This document shows, piece by piece, positions 16,639 to 26,983 of a stretch of 64,000 nt of DNA (position 1 is the first letter of the stretch; every line of letters starts with the position of its first letter). The position numbers were made by a program, and so were the translations under genes. The notes under the pieces were generated by a model, which did no database searches, was not told the origin of the DNA, and saw nothing but the letters and a program-made list of their open reading frames with translations. This DNA comes from Convivina praedatoris (GTDB lineage: Bacteria; Bacillota; Bacilli; Lactobacillales; Lactobacillaceae): NCBI RefSeq assembly GCF_933208505.1, contig NZ_CAKOEU010000001.1. One strand, 5' to 3'.

Positions 16639-18600
16639 TCAATCTTTAATTTTAGTTTTTGCTTTTTTGATCGGAATAAATTTCGCAAAACGCGAACCCA
16701 AGAGATTATCAGCCAAACCATAATGGGCATACAAGAGAATTAATATCACTGCCCCAACAAGGACACCCACGCCGGTTTCAAGAGCAACATGTAACTTAGT
16801 ATCGACTACAAAAATGTAGGTTTGCATTATCCAAATCGATAAGTAAGCAACCACCGCCATAACAACTGAAGACCAAAAACTGCGACCCAAATCCTCACTA
16901 ATACTGGTTAAACCAACTTGATATTTTTTTTGGAGATAAATTAACATCCAGGCCACCGAAATTCCCATACCGATGGTGCTGGCTAACAAAGCCCCCAACC
17001 CTTGGAAAGCATATACCAAAGGCAATTGTAGGACAATTTTAACCACTAAACCAAGTCCAAAGGCATACATGACAATTTTAGTGTCGGATAAGGCCTGCAA
17101 AACTAATGACAACAGCATAAAGAAACTAAAGACAATCGTCATAATGGTTGAAAATTGTAGGAGATAGATACCGGCCTGGCTAGTTTCATCAATTGTATAA
17201 AAAAGCTTATACAAAGGATTAGCCACGGCAAACATCCCCAAAGCACTTGGCAATAGGACCAAGGTTGATAAACGTAATACCTGATCCAATTGACGTTGAA
17301 TCACACCAGGCTCTTGCCCCTCCTTACTACCAGACAAGAGTGGCAAGGCAGTAGTGGCAATACTAATAGCAAAGGAAATGACAATCATAATCAACTTATT
17401 AGGATTGGCACTAAACAGGGCAAAATCAATTTGTAATTGATCACTTGAGTAATCAAAAAAGGTCTTCATAATGTTAAAGAAGGTATACTGATCAACAAAC
17501 AAGAACAAATTCGTTGCCGAACCGATTACAACAAAGGGCCATGATTCTTTTAAAATATGGCCGACCATTGATAAAATCCTATTTTCACTTCCCTTACTTT
17601 TCGGAGCGGGAGGCATAATAGTTGCGCGATATTTAATCCAGCCCCACAAGAGCACGACCATGCTAAAGAGGGCACCAATAAAGGCAGCAAAAGTAGCTTG
17701 AACAACAGCACCAACCCAATTATTAGGATCCAAATTCAAAACCACAATAGTCATCACTAACAAATACACAATGCGAGCGATTTGTTCCACAATGTCAGAG
17801 ATTGCTGAAATGTGCATCAACTGATGCCCTTGAAAGACGCCACGCATCATCGACATTAAAGGAAAAATTAAGACCGCTGGTGCCAGTGAATGTAAAACTG
17901 GAATAACATTAGGATTGCCATTGGATAAAAAGGGCGCGCCCACATAAAGCAATAGGCCAAAGACCAGGCCTAAAATAACACCGACCCACAAAGATTGTCG
18001 GGTTAAACGCCGAGTTTCAATCCAATCTTTTTTAGCCATCAACTGAGCTAAAACCTTAGAAATCGCTGATGGAAAACCAAAGGTTGCAATTGCTAATAAA
18101 ATGCCATAAATGGTATATCCTTGTGAGAATAAGGCATTGGAACGATTAGCATTTACTCCCAACATAGCTAACCAGGGCAATATAAAGGCGGCACCTAAGA
18201 GACGGGAAATAATATTCCCAACTGATAACCAAATCGAGCCCTTTACCAAAATCTGGTTATCAGTTTGTGCTTGCTTTAACTCTTGGTCGTCGCTAGCAGT
18301 ACTACCCTTGGACTGAATCGCTGTTTCCAACAAATGATGGTCGCTAATTTTGACTGCCTTTTGTTTTTTCTTACGGCGATGAACTTTCTTAAAAATATTT
18401 TTATATTTCATATCGGTTGTATGTTGACCTGTTTCTTGTTCTTCATTAGTTGGTTGAACATATTTTTTGCCAATTTCAAACAAATCGGAATCGAGTTGAG
18501 ACAGTAATTCTGTCTCAGTCAGTACTCGGCCATTGACATTAACACCTTTCTTCCAAGGACGGCGATTGAATTTTTTTTCTGATGAATCCTTGCGGGTCAT
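16639..18600 (-). CDS. Polysaccharide/lipid II flippase of the MurJ-SpoVB (MOP) superfamily
   Basis: A 653-residue membrane protein with about fourteen hydrophobic segments from residue 120 on. The first membrane block (KGSIWLSVGNIISRLLGA), then FPSAISKVLAQL and PLMSMMRGVFQG, are typical of the Firmicutes SpoVB/YtgP branch, which flips lipid II across the membrane. It carries an unusual 115-residue charged, mainly basic N-terminal extension with KKVHRRKKKQK. The ATG follows AAGGAAGAG. Lipid II flipping is inferred from YtgP/MurJ; other undecaprenyl-linked glycans are possible. Confidence 0.85.
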   Translation of the reverse strand: MTRKDSSEKKFNRRPWKKGVNVNGRVLTETELLSQLDSDLFEIGKKYVQPTNEEQETGQHTTDMKYKNIFKKVHRRKKKQKAVKISDHHLLETAIQSKGSTASDDQELKQAQTDNQILVKGSIWLSVGNIISRLLGAAFILPWLAMLGVNANRSNALFSQGYTIYGILLAIATFGFPSAISKVLAQLMAKKDWIETRRLTRQSLWVGVILGLVFGLLLYVGAPFLSNGNPNVIPVLHSLAPAVLIFPLMSMMRGVFQGHQLMHISAISDIVEQIARIVYLLVMTIVVLNLDPNNWVGAVVQATFAAFIGALFSMVVLLWGWIKYRATIMPPAPKSKGSENRILSMVGHILKESWPFVVIGSATNLFLFVDQYTFFNIMKTFFDYSSDQLQIDFALFSANPNKLIMIVISFAISIATTALPLLSGSKEGQEPGVIQRQLDQVLRLSTLVLLPSALGMFAVANPLYKLFYTIDETSQAGIYLLQFSTIMTIVFSFFMLLSLVLQALSDTKIVMYAFGLGLVVKIVLQLPLVYAFQGLGALLASTIGMGISVAWMLIYLQKKYQVGLTSISEDLGRSFWSSVVMAVVAYLSIWIMQTYIFVVDTKLHVALETGVGVLVGAVILILLYAHYGLADNLLGSRFAKFIPIKKAKTKIKD

Positions 18601-18652
18601 GCCACTCTTCCTTTATGATATGTACCCCGTAAAATTACGGGTTAAAAAATTT

Positions 18653-21085
18653 TTACTTAACAACCATATTAACAAAACGACCTGGAACGGCAATAACCTT
18701 AACCATTTCTTTACCAGCGATAAAGTTTTGAACATTATCATCGGCTTGAGCAGCAGCAATCATGGCATCACGGTCAGCATTACGATCCATGCTTGCCTTA
18801 CCACGAACCTTTCCGTTAACTTGGAAAATAATTTCAATCGTATCATCCACCAAGGCTTCTGGATTGTATTGTGGCCAATCAACATATGAAATTGACTGAT
18901 TTTCATGGCCCAAGCGTTGCCAAAGTTCTTCGGCCAAATGGGGCGCAAATGGGGCCAACATTTGAACAAAACCGTTCATGTACTGAATTGGTAAACCATC
19001 AACCTTATATGCTTCGTTAATAAAGACCATTAACTGGGAAATAGCCGTGTTGAAACGCAAGTTTTCCAAATCCTCTGTGACCTTCTTAACAGTCATGTTG
19101 TAGATTTTATCCAACTTACCATCGTTATAAGTCGTTACGTGATCACGTACCCGACCCTCGTCATCAATTAACAAACGCCATACACGATCTAACCAGCGAC
19201 GAGAACCAGTCACGCCTTCATCAGACCAAGGCTTACTTTGGGTCAAAGGTCCCATGAACATTTCATAAATGCGCAATGTATCGGCACCATATTCGGCCAC
19301 GATTTCATCGGGGTTCACTACATTCCCCTTCGATTTAGACATCTTTTCATGGTTTTCACCCAAAATCATGCCTTGGTTAACTAACTTATGGAAAGGTTCC
19401 TTATCTGGTACAACACCCAAATCGTACAAGAACTTATTCCAAAAACGAGCATATAGTAGGTGCAAAACAGCATGCTCAGCCCCACCAACATACAAATCGA
19501 TATTGCTCCAGTAGGCCAGCTTCTCTGGGTCAGCTAACATTTGACGGTTCTTAGGATCAATATAGCGCAAGTAATACCATGATGATCCAGCCCACTGTGG
19601 CATAGTGTTGGTTTCGCGACGGCCCTTTACACCATCAGCCCGAGTAACATTTAACCAATCGGTCGCATTAGCCAAAGGAGATTCTCCAGTACCAGATGGC
19701 TTCATTTGCTCTTGTTTCATTTCTGGCAAACGTAGTGGTAATTCGTCTTCTGGTACCAAAGACTGCGTACCATCTTCCCAATGAATAACTGGAATTGGCT
19801 CACCCCAATAACGTTGGCGGGAGAAAATCCAGTCTCGCAAACGGTAATTAACACGCTTGGTACCGGCCTTGTGCTCCGTTAACCAATCAATAATGGTATC
19901 AATAGCAGCTTGCTTTTCTTGACCATTCAAGAAATCAGAATTAATGTGAAGGCCATCCCCCGTATAGGCCTCCTGAGTCACATCGCCCCCTTCAATCACA
20001 GGAACAATTGGTAAGTCAAACTTCGTAGCAAAATCCCAATCACGCTGATCATGAGCGGGAACACCCATAACTGCTCCTGTTCCGTAAGAAGCCAAAACAT
20101 AATCAGCAATCCAAATTGGTAACTTATCTCCATTAACGTGATTAATTGCATAAGCACCAGTAAAGGCCCCTGACTTTTCCTTATTTAAATCAGTCCGTTC
20201 TAGATCGGACTTAGCCGCAATCTTTTCTCGATAAGCTTCTACGACCGCCTTTTGATCAGCGGTTACAATGTGGTCAACCAATTCGTGCTCTGGTGCCAAA
20301 ACTAAGTAAGATGCTCCGAATAAGGTATCCGGACGAGTTGAGAAAACTTCTACAGTTTGATTGGCATGATCTTGCACATCAAATACCACTGCAGCCCCAA
20401 TCGAACGGCCAATCCAGTTCCGTTGCTGTTCTTTAATAGCATCAGGCCAATCCAAGTCATCCAAATCATCCAACAAGCGGTCAGCATAAGCCGTGATTTT
20501 TAATACCCATTGCCGCATTGGCACGCGGTAAACTGGATAACCACCACGCTCAGTCTTACCATCAATTACTTCTTCATTGGCAACTACGATTCCTCCACCA
20601 GGAAAATCTGGTGCCCAATTAACCATGATTTCATCTTCATAAGCTAAGCCTTTTTCATAGAGCTTTTCAAAGATCCATTGGGTCCACTTATAGTAATTGG
20701 AATCGGTTGTATTAATTTCACGTGACCAATCGTAAGAAAAGCCTAACGATTTAATTTGTTTTTTAAAAACCTGAATATTTTCATTAGTGAAGGTGGCCGG
20801 ATTGTTACCAGTTTTAATCGCGTACTGTTCGGCTGGTAAACCAAAGGCATCCCAACCCATTGGATGCAAAACATTAAATCCTTGAGCCCGCTTATAACGG
20901 CTAACAATATCAGTTGCAGTATAACCTTCCGGATGCCCAACGTGAAGCCCTTGACCAGAAGGATAAGGGAACATATCTAGGGCATAATACTTAGGCTTAT
21001 CAGACTTGTCTTGTGCTTGAAAAGTTTTATGCTGATCCCAATATTCCTGCCATTTTTTTTCAATTTGCTGATGATTAAAATCCAT
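18653..21085 (-). CDS. leuS: Leucyl-tRNA synthetase
   Basis: Class I aminoacyl-tRNA synthetase that charges tRNA-Leu. The 810-residue length fits bacterial LeuRS. Near the N-terminus YPSGQGLHVGHPEGYTATD holds the HIGH motif (as HVGH); the KMSKS motif appears in full (KMSKSKGNVVNPDE). The CP1 editing domain is intact with STRPDTLFGASYLVLAPEH and YGTGAVMGVPAHDQRD. The C-terminus ends with VNGKVRGK and the usual anticodon/C-terminal domain. AAGGAGG lies 10 nt before the ATG. Expression is controlled by the T-box leader directly upstream. Confidence 0.98.
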   Translation of the reverse strand: MDFNHQQIEKKWQEYWDQHKTFQAQDKSDKPKYYALDMFPYPSGQGLHVGHPEGYTATDIVSRYKRAQGFNVLHPMGWDAFGLPAEQYAIKTGNNPATFTNENIQVFKKQIKSLGFSYDWSREINTTDSNYYKWTQWIFEKLYEKGLAYEDEIMVNWAPDFPGGGIVVANEEVIDGKTERGGYPVYRVPMRQWVLKITAYADRLLDDLDDLDWPDAIKEQQRNWIGRSIGAAVVFDVQDHANQTVEVFSTRPDTLFGASYLVLAPEHELVDHIVTADQKAVVEAYREKIAAKSDLERTDLNKEKSGAFTGAYAINHVNGDKLPIWIADYVLASYGTGAVMGVPAHDQRDWDFATKFDLPIVPVIEGGDVTQEAYTGDGLHINSDFLNGQEKQAAIDTIIDWLTEHKAGTKRVNYRLRDWIFSRQRYWGEPIPVIHWEDGTQSLVPEDELPLRLPEMKQEQMKPSGTGESPLANATDWLNVTRADGVKGRRETNTMPQWAGSSWYYLRYIDPKNRQMLADPEKLAYWSNIDLYVGGAEHAVLHLLYARFWNKFLYDLGVVPDKEPFHKLVNQGMILGENHEKMSKSKGNVVNPDEIVAEYGADTLRIYEMFMGPLTQSKPWSDEGVTGSRRWLDRVWRLLIDDEGRVRDHVTTYNDGKLDKIYNMTVKKVTEDLENLRFNTAISQLMVFINEAYKVDGLPIQYMNGFVQMLAPFAPHLAEELWQRLGHENQSISYVDWPQYNPEALVDDTIEIIFQVNGKVRGKASMDRNADRDAMIAAAQADDNVQNFIAGKEMVKVIAVPGRFVNMVVK

Positions 21086-21119
21086 TCTCTGCCATCCTCC
21101 TTATAATTGTACCTTTAAT

Positions 21120-21357
21120 AAAAAACCTGTGATAAACCCACTGGGTCTATCACAGGGCGAATGAATCGCGGTACCACCTATGTTTACGTACATTACTACG
21201 TCTTAATCACCTTAACGCGGTGGAAACGTCATTAGCTACTGCCTTAGGTTCACCAATAATGGCATTCAACCGAGTTCACCAAGCGACTTGATAGGCTTTC
21301 ATCGCCGCCTATTTGCTGTTGACCATTGCTAAGCTACTAGTGTTGAAATGTGCCCCT
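21120..21357 (-). promoter_or_regulatory. T-box leader of leuS with terminator
   Basis: The minus-strand leader contains the T-box core AGGTGGTACCGCG (21179-21167) and a terminator hairpin CCTGTGATAGACCCA / TGGGTTTATCACAGG followed by T residues (21156-21120). The probable specifier is CTC (Leu), at 21274-21272 within GAACTCGG. Uncharged tRNA-Leu binding would favour the antiterminator and turn leuS on. The specifier assignment is inferred from position and gene context. Confidence 0.93.
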
Positions 21358-21366
21358 ATTATAACA
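21358..21366 (-). promoter_or_regulatory. Extended -10 promoter of the leuS T-box leader
   Basis: Minus strand TGTTATAAT: a consensus -10 with the TG extension, one base upstream of the leader. No good -35 box is seen. A plus-strand TATAAT at 21386-21391 for the next gene lies about 20 bases away, so the two divergent promoters overlap. Confidence 0.6.
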
Positions 21367-21427
21367 TAAAGCGCCTTAAATCCGATATAATCTAAGAAGG
21401 AATACTAGCTAAAATAAAGAGGAAATC

Positions 21428-21952
21428 ATGATTTTAAATAGCAATACTTTTTGTCATCAAATGATTGAAGATCAAGTTCAAGTCGGTGATTTAGTCATCG
21501 ATGCTACGACCGGCAATGGCAATAACACCCGCTTTCTGGCTAGTCGGGTCGGTTCAGAGGGAATTGTCTTTAGTTATCATCAATCCCAGCAAGCTGCCAA
21601 TGACACCGCAGCTTCCCTACTACTAACTGGACTTAATGAACGGGTTATTGTTTACAACAACTCATTTGCTAATCAAATTCAGACTTCCGAACATTTTAAA
21701 AAACAACGAGCTAGTTTAGCTATCTTTGATTACTCCAGTGATGCCGATAATCATGATCAGCTCGAACTTAATTATCTTCATGGCATTCAAAGAGCTTTAA
21801 ACTTGCTAAAACATCAAGGACTCCTATTAGCTAAATTCAATACCATTCCTAACGACTGGGAGGCGTTTATAGATAGCCTTTTTGTTGAAGATTATCAACA
21901 AGCCCGTTACCAAACCAACGGTATCACCACTTTTTTGATTGAGCGAATTTAA
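21428..21952 (+). CDS. mnmM: SAM-dependent methyltransferase, YtqB/MnmM type
   Basis: A 174-residue class I methyltransferase. The SAM-binding motif I is VIDATTGNGNNTRFLA (about residues 23-38), a signature of the YtqB family, followed later by SLAIFDYSSDAD (motif IV region) and HQGLLLAKFNTIPN. In Bacillus and Staphylococcus YtqB/MnmM performs the final methylation of mnm5s2U at the tRNA wobble position; I infer the same role. The family is usually near 190 residues, so this one is slightly short. AGAGGAAATC precedes the ATG. It is divergent from leuS and followed by a separately promoted small gene. Confidence 0.85.
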   Translation: MILNSNTFCHQMIEDQVQVGDLVIDATTGNGNNTRFLASRVGSEGIVFSYHQSQQAANDTAASLLLTGLNERVIVYNNSFANQIQTSEHFKKQRASLAIFDYSSDADNHDQLELNYLHGIQRALNLLKHQGLLLAKFNTIPNDWEAFIDSLFVEDYQQARYQTNGITTFLIERI

Positions 21953-21969
21953 GTTGATTTAAACTACCA

Positions 21970-21978
21970 TGATATAAT
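21970..21978 (+). promoter_or_regulatory. Extended -10 promoter of the 43-residue ORF
   Basis: TGATATAAT, a perfect TG-N-TATAAT extended -10 element, 28 bases upstream of the small gene at 22006. It suggests that the gene has its own transcript. Confidence 0.6.
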
Positions 21979-22005
21979 TAATATCAATAATAAAGGAGAT
22001 TTGAC

Positions 22006-22137
22006 ATGGCCAAAATTGTAAACCGTGAAGAACGAATGAGTAGCCCAATTGATGATTTAATTCAATTACCAGATCAAGCCCCAGCGGATACAAAATCCAC
22101 CCGGGATGCTGCTTTGGGCAATAAAAAATCTAAATAA
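22006..22137 (+). CDS. Small conserved-looking hypothetical protein (43 aa)
   Basis: Small open frame with an ideal ribosome binding site (AAAGGAG, 7 nt), its own extended -10 promoter and its own terminator. The product begins MAKIVNREERMSSPIDDLIQ and ends with a basic NKKSK; it is hydrophilic, Asp/Pro/Lys-rich and has no membrane segment or cysteine. I do not recognise the family. It lies between mnmM and the convergent tuf gene. That it is real rests on the transcription and translation signals around it, not on homology. Confidence 0.75.
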   Translation: MAKIVNREERMSSPIDDLIQLPDQAPADTKSTRDAALGNKKSK

Positions 22138-22145
22138 CTCTACTG

Positions 22146-22172
22146 AAAAAAGCGACCGTTTGGCCGCTTTTT
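22146..22172 (+). terminator. Terminator of the 43-residue ORF
   Basis: AAAAAGCGACC, loop GTTT, GGCCGCTTTTTG on the plus strand, 9 nt after the TAA. Confidence 0.85.
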
Positions 22173-22191
22173 GTTTTATTTTCACACAAAG

Positions 22192-22220
22192 AAAAAAGCA
22201 TTCCAGCAGAATGCTTTTTT
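22192..22220 (-). terminator. Terminator of tuf
   Basis: AAAAAAGCATTC, loop, GAATGCTTTTTT; a perfect stem directly after the tuf stop on the minus strand. Confidence 0.9.
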
Positions 22221-22228
22221 AAAGGATA

Positions 22229-23416
<1,188 letters not shown>

Positions 23417-23538
23417 TTTAGTTTCCTCCAATTTTTATTTTTTCAGTAAACTGAAAAAATCGTATAACTATATTTTACAACGCAAGCTGCTTAAACACAA
23501 GCTATCTTTACGTTTTTATGGCATCTGAGCCGAGCTTT

Positions 23539-23567
23539 ATTATACTAAGTTCCCCTTCAATTGTAAA
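23539..23567 (-). promoter_or_regulatory. Strong promoter of tuf
   Basis: Minus strand: -35 TTTACA (23567-23562), 17-nt spacer, -10 TATAAT (23544-23539). It leaves an untranslated leader of about 115 nt before the TTG start. Confidence 0.8.
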
Positions 23568-23589
23568 TAAATATATTCTCCACAATTGA

Positions 23590-24510
23590 TTAAGAGGAAA
23601 GCTGATCTAATAATTGATTAACTTTTTGATGAATTTGTGCTTGAGAAGCGGATTCTAATCTACTTTGCAGCTGTTGATAACGCTGAATGTCAGCTTGAGC
23701 CCAAGCCTTTGAATCAGTGATGCTTCCTGTTATTTTTGGAAACAGCATCGAAACTTCTAATCGAACTTGTTCTAATAACGTCTGAAAGGCAATCGGATCT
23801 TGATTGGCCATTTGGTCATGCAGTTCAGCCTTAACTGCTTGATAGGGTTGACTATCCAACGGTAAATCCACTTGACCTAGATCAATTTCATACTTTTCAT
23901 CATCAATCCAATAGTAGCTAACTGTTTCTTCAAACCCTAATTTTTTTAAATCGACCAAGAGGCTCGCACGCATGACTGGTGAACAAAAAGGATCCAAGAG
24001 TAAGTAACGGGCACCAGCTTGGAATAACTTGACCGGTAATTGGTAAGCCTCTTGGTACCGTTGTTCTTGACTAATCAAATCATAGTCACTGAGATGATAA
24101 AAATGCCGCGCTACTGTTTGAAAAGTTGTACCCATTGTTTGTTGCGCTTCATCTTCGGCTAGTCGAATATCACTTACTAGCTTCTGCCGCTGATTTTCAT
24201 CAGTAACTAACAAGGCTAGTTGCTGGGCATAGACAAACTCTTGATTTTTCACTGCCAAACTGATGAATAATTTTTGTAAATCACTATCAGTTAGATAGTC
24301 ATCTAAATATTCAGTAGCGATATCAAAAGCTAGCCGATACTGTTCATTCATGAAGAGCGCCATGACTAAACGATAGTTAACTTCAAAAGTATTTAAACTT
24401 TCGTACAATTCAGACCAAATCAAAGCTGCTTTAGACCAATCTTCCTGACGATTAGCTGCTAGTCCTTGATCCCAGAGCGATTTAAGCTGATCAGGTAAGT
24501 TTTCTGTCAC
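23590..24510 (-). CDS. TPR-like hypothetical protein
   Basis: A 306-residue soluble protein. The first 150 residues look like helical TPR-type repeats: QGLAANRQEDWSKAALIWSE, then ALFMNEQYRLAFDIATEYLDD and KNQEFVYAQQLALL. The remainder is acidic and helical with no recognised motif. It resembles the uncharacterised Firmicutes TPR proteins annotated as DUF3196, a memory-based suggestion. It starts 16 nt after the RNase J stop codon and so is likely its operon partner. No enzyme activity is suggested. Confidence 0.75.
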   Translation of the reverse strand: MTENLPDQLKSLWDQGLAANRQEDWSKAALIWSELYESLNTFEVNYRLVMALFMNEQYRLAFDIATEYLDDYLTDSDLQKLFISLAVKNQEFVYAQQLALLVTDENQRQKLVSDIRLAEDEAQQTMGTTFQTVARHFYHLSDYDLISQEQRYQEAYQLPVKLFQAGARYLLLDPFCSPVMRASLLVDLKKLGFEETVSYYWIDDEKYEIDLGQVDLPLDSQPYQAVKAELHDQMANQDPIAFQTLLEQVRLEVSMLFPKITGSITDSKAWAQADIQRYQQLQSRLESASQAQIHQKVNQLLDQLSS

Positions 24511-24526
24511 ACTATCTCCTTAATAA

Positions 24527-26332
24527 TTACTGTGGAGCAGTTTCTTTATTTTCTTGGTGATCCTTTTTAAGAGCTACTTTTTTAGGATTATTATTCTTCT
24601 TGTTGGAATGAGCGTTCTTTTTATTATTAGTATTAGCCTTATGCTTAGGTCGGCGGTTCTGGTTAACTTCCATTACCACTGGCATAATCATTGGGCGACG
24701 ACGAGTTTCATTGAAAAGGTAACGTGATAATCCTTCCCGTACACTTCCCTTTAATTCGTTCCAGTCAAAATCCTTGACATTAGCCAAATAATCCTCAATT
24801 CGCTCCACGGTAATGTTAGAAGCTTCCTTCATCAGATCGCGATTAGCCTTAACAAAGACAAAACCTCGTGAAGTTAATTTAGGCTTAGAAACAACCTTAC
24901 GCTTTTTTCGGTCAATAGTGACAACTGAAACAAAAACACCATCTTCTGACAGGATGCGCCGATCTCGCAAAACCAAATTACCAATATCGCTAACACCAGA
25001 ACCGTCAATCATAGTATCGCCAACAGTAAAGGAACCTTCTAGTACAAATTGACCATTATCCCATTGATACTGATCACCCTTTTGAGCCATTAAAATATGA
25101 TCAGTCTGAATCTTAACCCCTTCAGCTGCTTGTTGTGCAGTTACCATCACCCGGTATTCACCTTGAACTGGAATGAAATACTGTGGACGAATGAAATTCA
25201 ACATTAACTGCAAATCATCGTAGGAGGCATGTCCACTCGAACGCAAATCCGAGCTAATTAATTTAACATCAGCTCCCCGTTGGAACAACATATTACGCGT
25301 ATGAGCAACGTAGGATTCCATGGCAAAAGCCGGGGTCGTTGTAATGAAAACAAAATCACCATCGCCAATGTTAATATGACGGTCTTCCCCACTAGCCATT
25401 CGATTAAGATGCTTAATTGGTTCGCCCATCCGGCCAGTTTCCAAAATAACGGTCTGTTCAGCCGGTACCTTACTCATATTTTTAATATTAGTAAAAAGTT
25501 GATTTTGAGGAATGGGCAAATGTAACTTACCCAATTCCAAGGCCGTTTTAACAATGCTTTCAATATCATTGCCAGATAGAATTAAACGGCGCTTAGTGGC
25601 CGCTGTAGCATCAATTACCTGCTGAATCCGTTGAATATTAGAAGCTACAGCTGCGACGATAATCCGCTTGCCCTTGTTTTCCACAAAGGTATCGTGCACG
25701 TATTGATGAATTTCACGTTCACTAGCAGTAGGCCCACTATCTTCAGTACCAGCAGCATCACCTAACAGAGCCAAAACAGGCTTAGAACCAATTTCGACTA
25801 GACGACGATAGTCAGTTTGATAGGCTGGTTCAGCAGTTTGGTCAAACTTAAAGTCACCGGTATAGACAACCTGACCATACTCAGTTTCCAAGACAATCCC
25901 CATTGATTCAGGAATTGAATGCGTCGTGTTAAAGAAAGAAACCTTAACATCGTTAAAGTCGATTTCAGTTTTGGCATTAACGATGTGGTAATCGTCGTAA
26001 TCAACTAATTCCTGGGTCTCTTGAATAGCTAACTTAGCCAAAGCCATGGTCATTTCTGAACCAAAAATTGGTACACTAACCTGCTGCAAGAAATATGGTA
26101 AAGCACCAATGGCATCGGCATGCCCGTGACTCAAAAAGATTCCCGCAATTTGATCTTGGTGATTTAATAAATACTCAAAATCAGGAATAACGACATCAAT
26201 TCCTAATTGTTCACTTTCCGGATACTTTAATCCGGCATCTAAAATAAAAATCTTATCATGTACAGTAACTGCATACATGTTCTTACCGTTTTCCCGCACT
26301 CCCCCGAAGGGAATAATACTTAAATTGGTCAT
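24527..26332 (-). CDS. rnjB: Ribonuclease J, J2-like
   Basis: Metallo-beta-lactamase/beta-CASP RNase of RNA decay and maturation. Residues 69-76 read HGHADAIG where the fully active J1 type has HGHEDHIG, so the fourth metal ligand (His) is Ala74. Near the end of the core the usual PIHGEYR reads PVQGEYR, losing another histidine. These substitutions are what RNase J2 shows, a weakly active partner in a J1-J2 complex. TGDFKFD and SSGHASYDDL are conserved. The 601-residue protein ends with a basic, Lys/Asn-rich tail of about 45 residues. ATG is preceded by AAAGGATGG. Confidence 0.88.
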   Translation of the reverse strand: MTNLSIIPFGGVRENGKNMYAVTVHDKIFILDAGLKYPESEQLGIDVVIPDFEYLLNHQDQIAGIFLSHGHADAIGALPYFLQQVSVPIFGSEMTMALAKLAIQETQELVDYDDYHIVNAKTEIDFNDVKVSFFNTTHSIPESMGIVLETEYGQVVYTGDFKFDQTAEPAYQTDYRRLVEIGSKPVLALLGDAAGTEDSGPTASEREIHQYVHDTFVENKGKRIIVAAVASNIQRIQQVIDATAATKRRLILSGNDIESIVKTALELGKLHLPIPQNQLFTNIKNMSKVPAEQTVILETGRMGEPIKHLNRMASGEDRHINIGDGDFVFITTTPAFAMESYVAHTRNMLFQRGADVKLISSDLRSSGHASYDDLQLMLNFIRPQYFIPVQGEYRVMVTAQQAAEGVKIQTDHILMAQKGDQYQWDNGQFVLEGSFTVGDTMIDGSGVSDIGNLVLRDRRILSEDGVFVSVVTIDRKKRKVVSKPKLTSRGFVFVKANRDLMKEASNITVERIEDYLANVKDFDWNELKGSVREGLSRYLFNETRRRPMIMPVVMEVNQNRRPKHKANTNNKKNAHSNKKNNNPKKVALKKDHQENKETAPQ

Positions 26333-26489
26333 AATCCATCCTTTATATACTGAAATTTAATATTAATAATTTGACTTGGATGGGCTTCGTCAAGTACGCT
26401 AACTGGCCCTTAAATCTTGTCTCGAATTACAATTGATACTATTCTATCATATTTCGGTAGTTGTTGGCAGGTATACAACCTTTGGACAC

Positions 26490-26513
26490 AAAAAAAGCCC
26501 CCGAATGGGGACT
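26490..26513 (-). terminator. Terminator of the infC-rpmI-rplT operon
   Basis: Minus strand: AGTCCCC, loop ATTC, GGGGGCT, then TTTTTTT; directly after the rplT stop. Confidence 0.9.
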
Positions 26514-26521
26514 AAGTAAAA

Positions 26522-26941
26522 TTAACGCTCAACCTTAACAGTTGTTTCTGTTGTAGCAGCAGTGCGCTCTTGAACCAAAACTTGATCCTTAGCAAGTGCA
26601 GCCTTAGCTTGATCAGCAATCTTACCAAAAGTTTCGAAATCAGAAACTGCTAAATCGGCCAACATCTTACGGTTTAATTCAACACCAGCAAGAGTCAAAC
26701 CATGCATCAACTTTGAGTATGACAAACCGTTCATCCGAGCGGCTGCGTTGATACGAGCAATCCATAACTTACGGAAGTTACGCTTGCGGTTCTTACGATC
26801 GCGGTAAGCGTATAGGTATGACTTATATACCTGTTGCTTAGCAACCTTATAGTTGATGCGACGTTGTCCACGGTAACCCTTGGCCAACTTAATAAACTTT
26901 TTACGACGTGCGCGTGAAACTGTACCACCCTTAACTCGCAT
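26522..26941 (-). CDS. rplT: 50S ribosomal protein L20, with C-terminal extension
   Basis: Large-subunit protein that binds 23S rRNA early in assembly and in many bacteria represses its own operon. The start MRVKGGTVSRARRKKFIKLA and LWIARINAAARMNGLSYSKL are the standard L20 sequence. At 139 residues it is about 20 longer than the usual 118; the extra tail contains TAATTETTVKVER. AGGAGG precedes the ATG. Last gene of infC-rpmI-rplT. Confidence 0.98.
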   Translation of the reverse strand: MRVKGGTVSRARRKKFIKLAKGYRGQRRINYKVAKQQVYKSYLYAYRDRKNRKRNFRKLWIARINAAARMNGLSYSKLMHGLTLAGVELNRKMLADLAVSDFETFGKIADQAKAALAKDQVLVQERTAATTETTVKVER

Positions 26942-26983
26942 GGGTATTCCTCCTAGAAATTTTAAATTCGATTAACCCTAAAA

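Noticed and set aside
18615..18645. CCCGTAA/TTACGGG hairpin after leuS considered as a terminator
   Set aside because: The T-run is on the wrong side for the minus-strand transcript; leuS may read through into the flippase gene.
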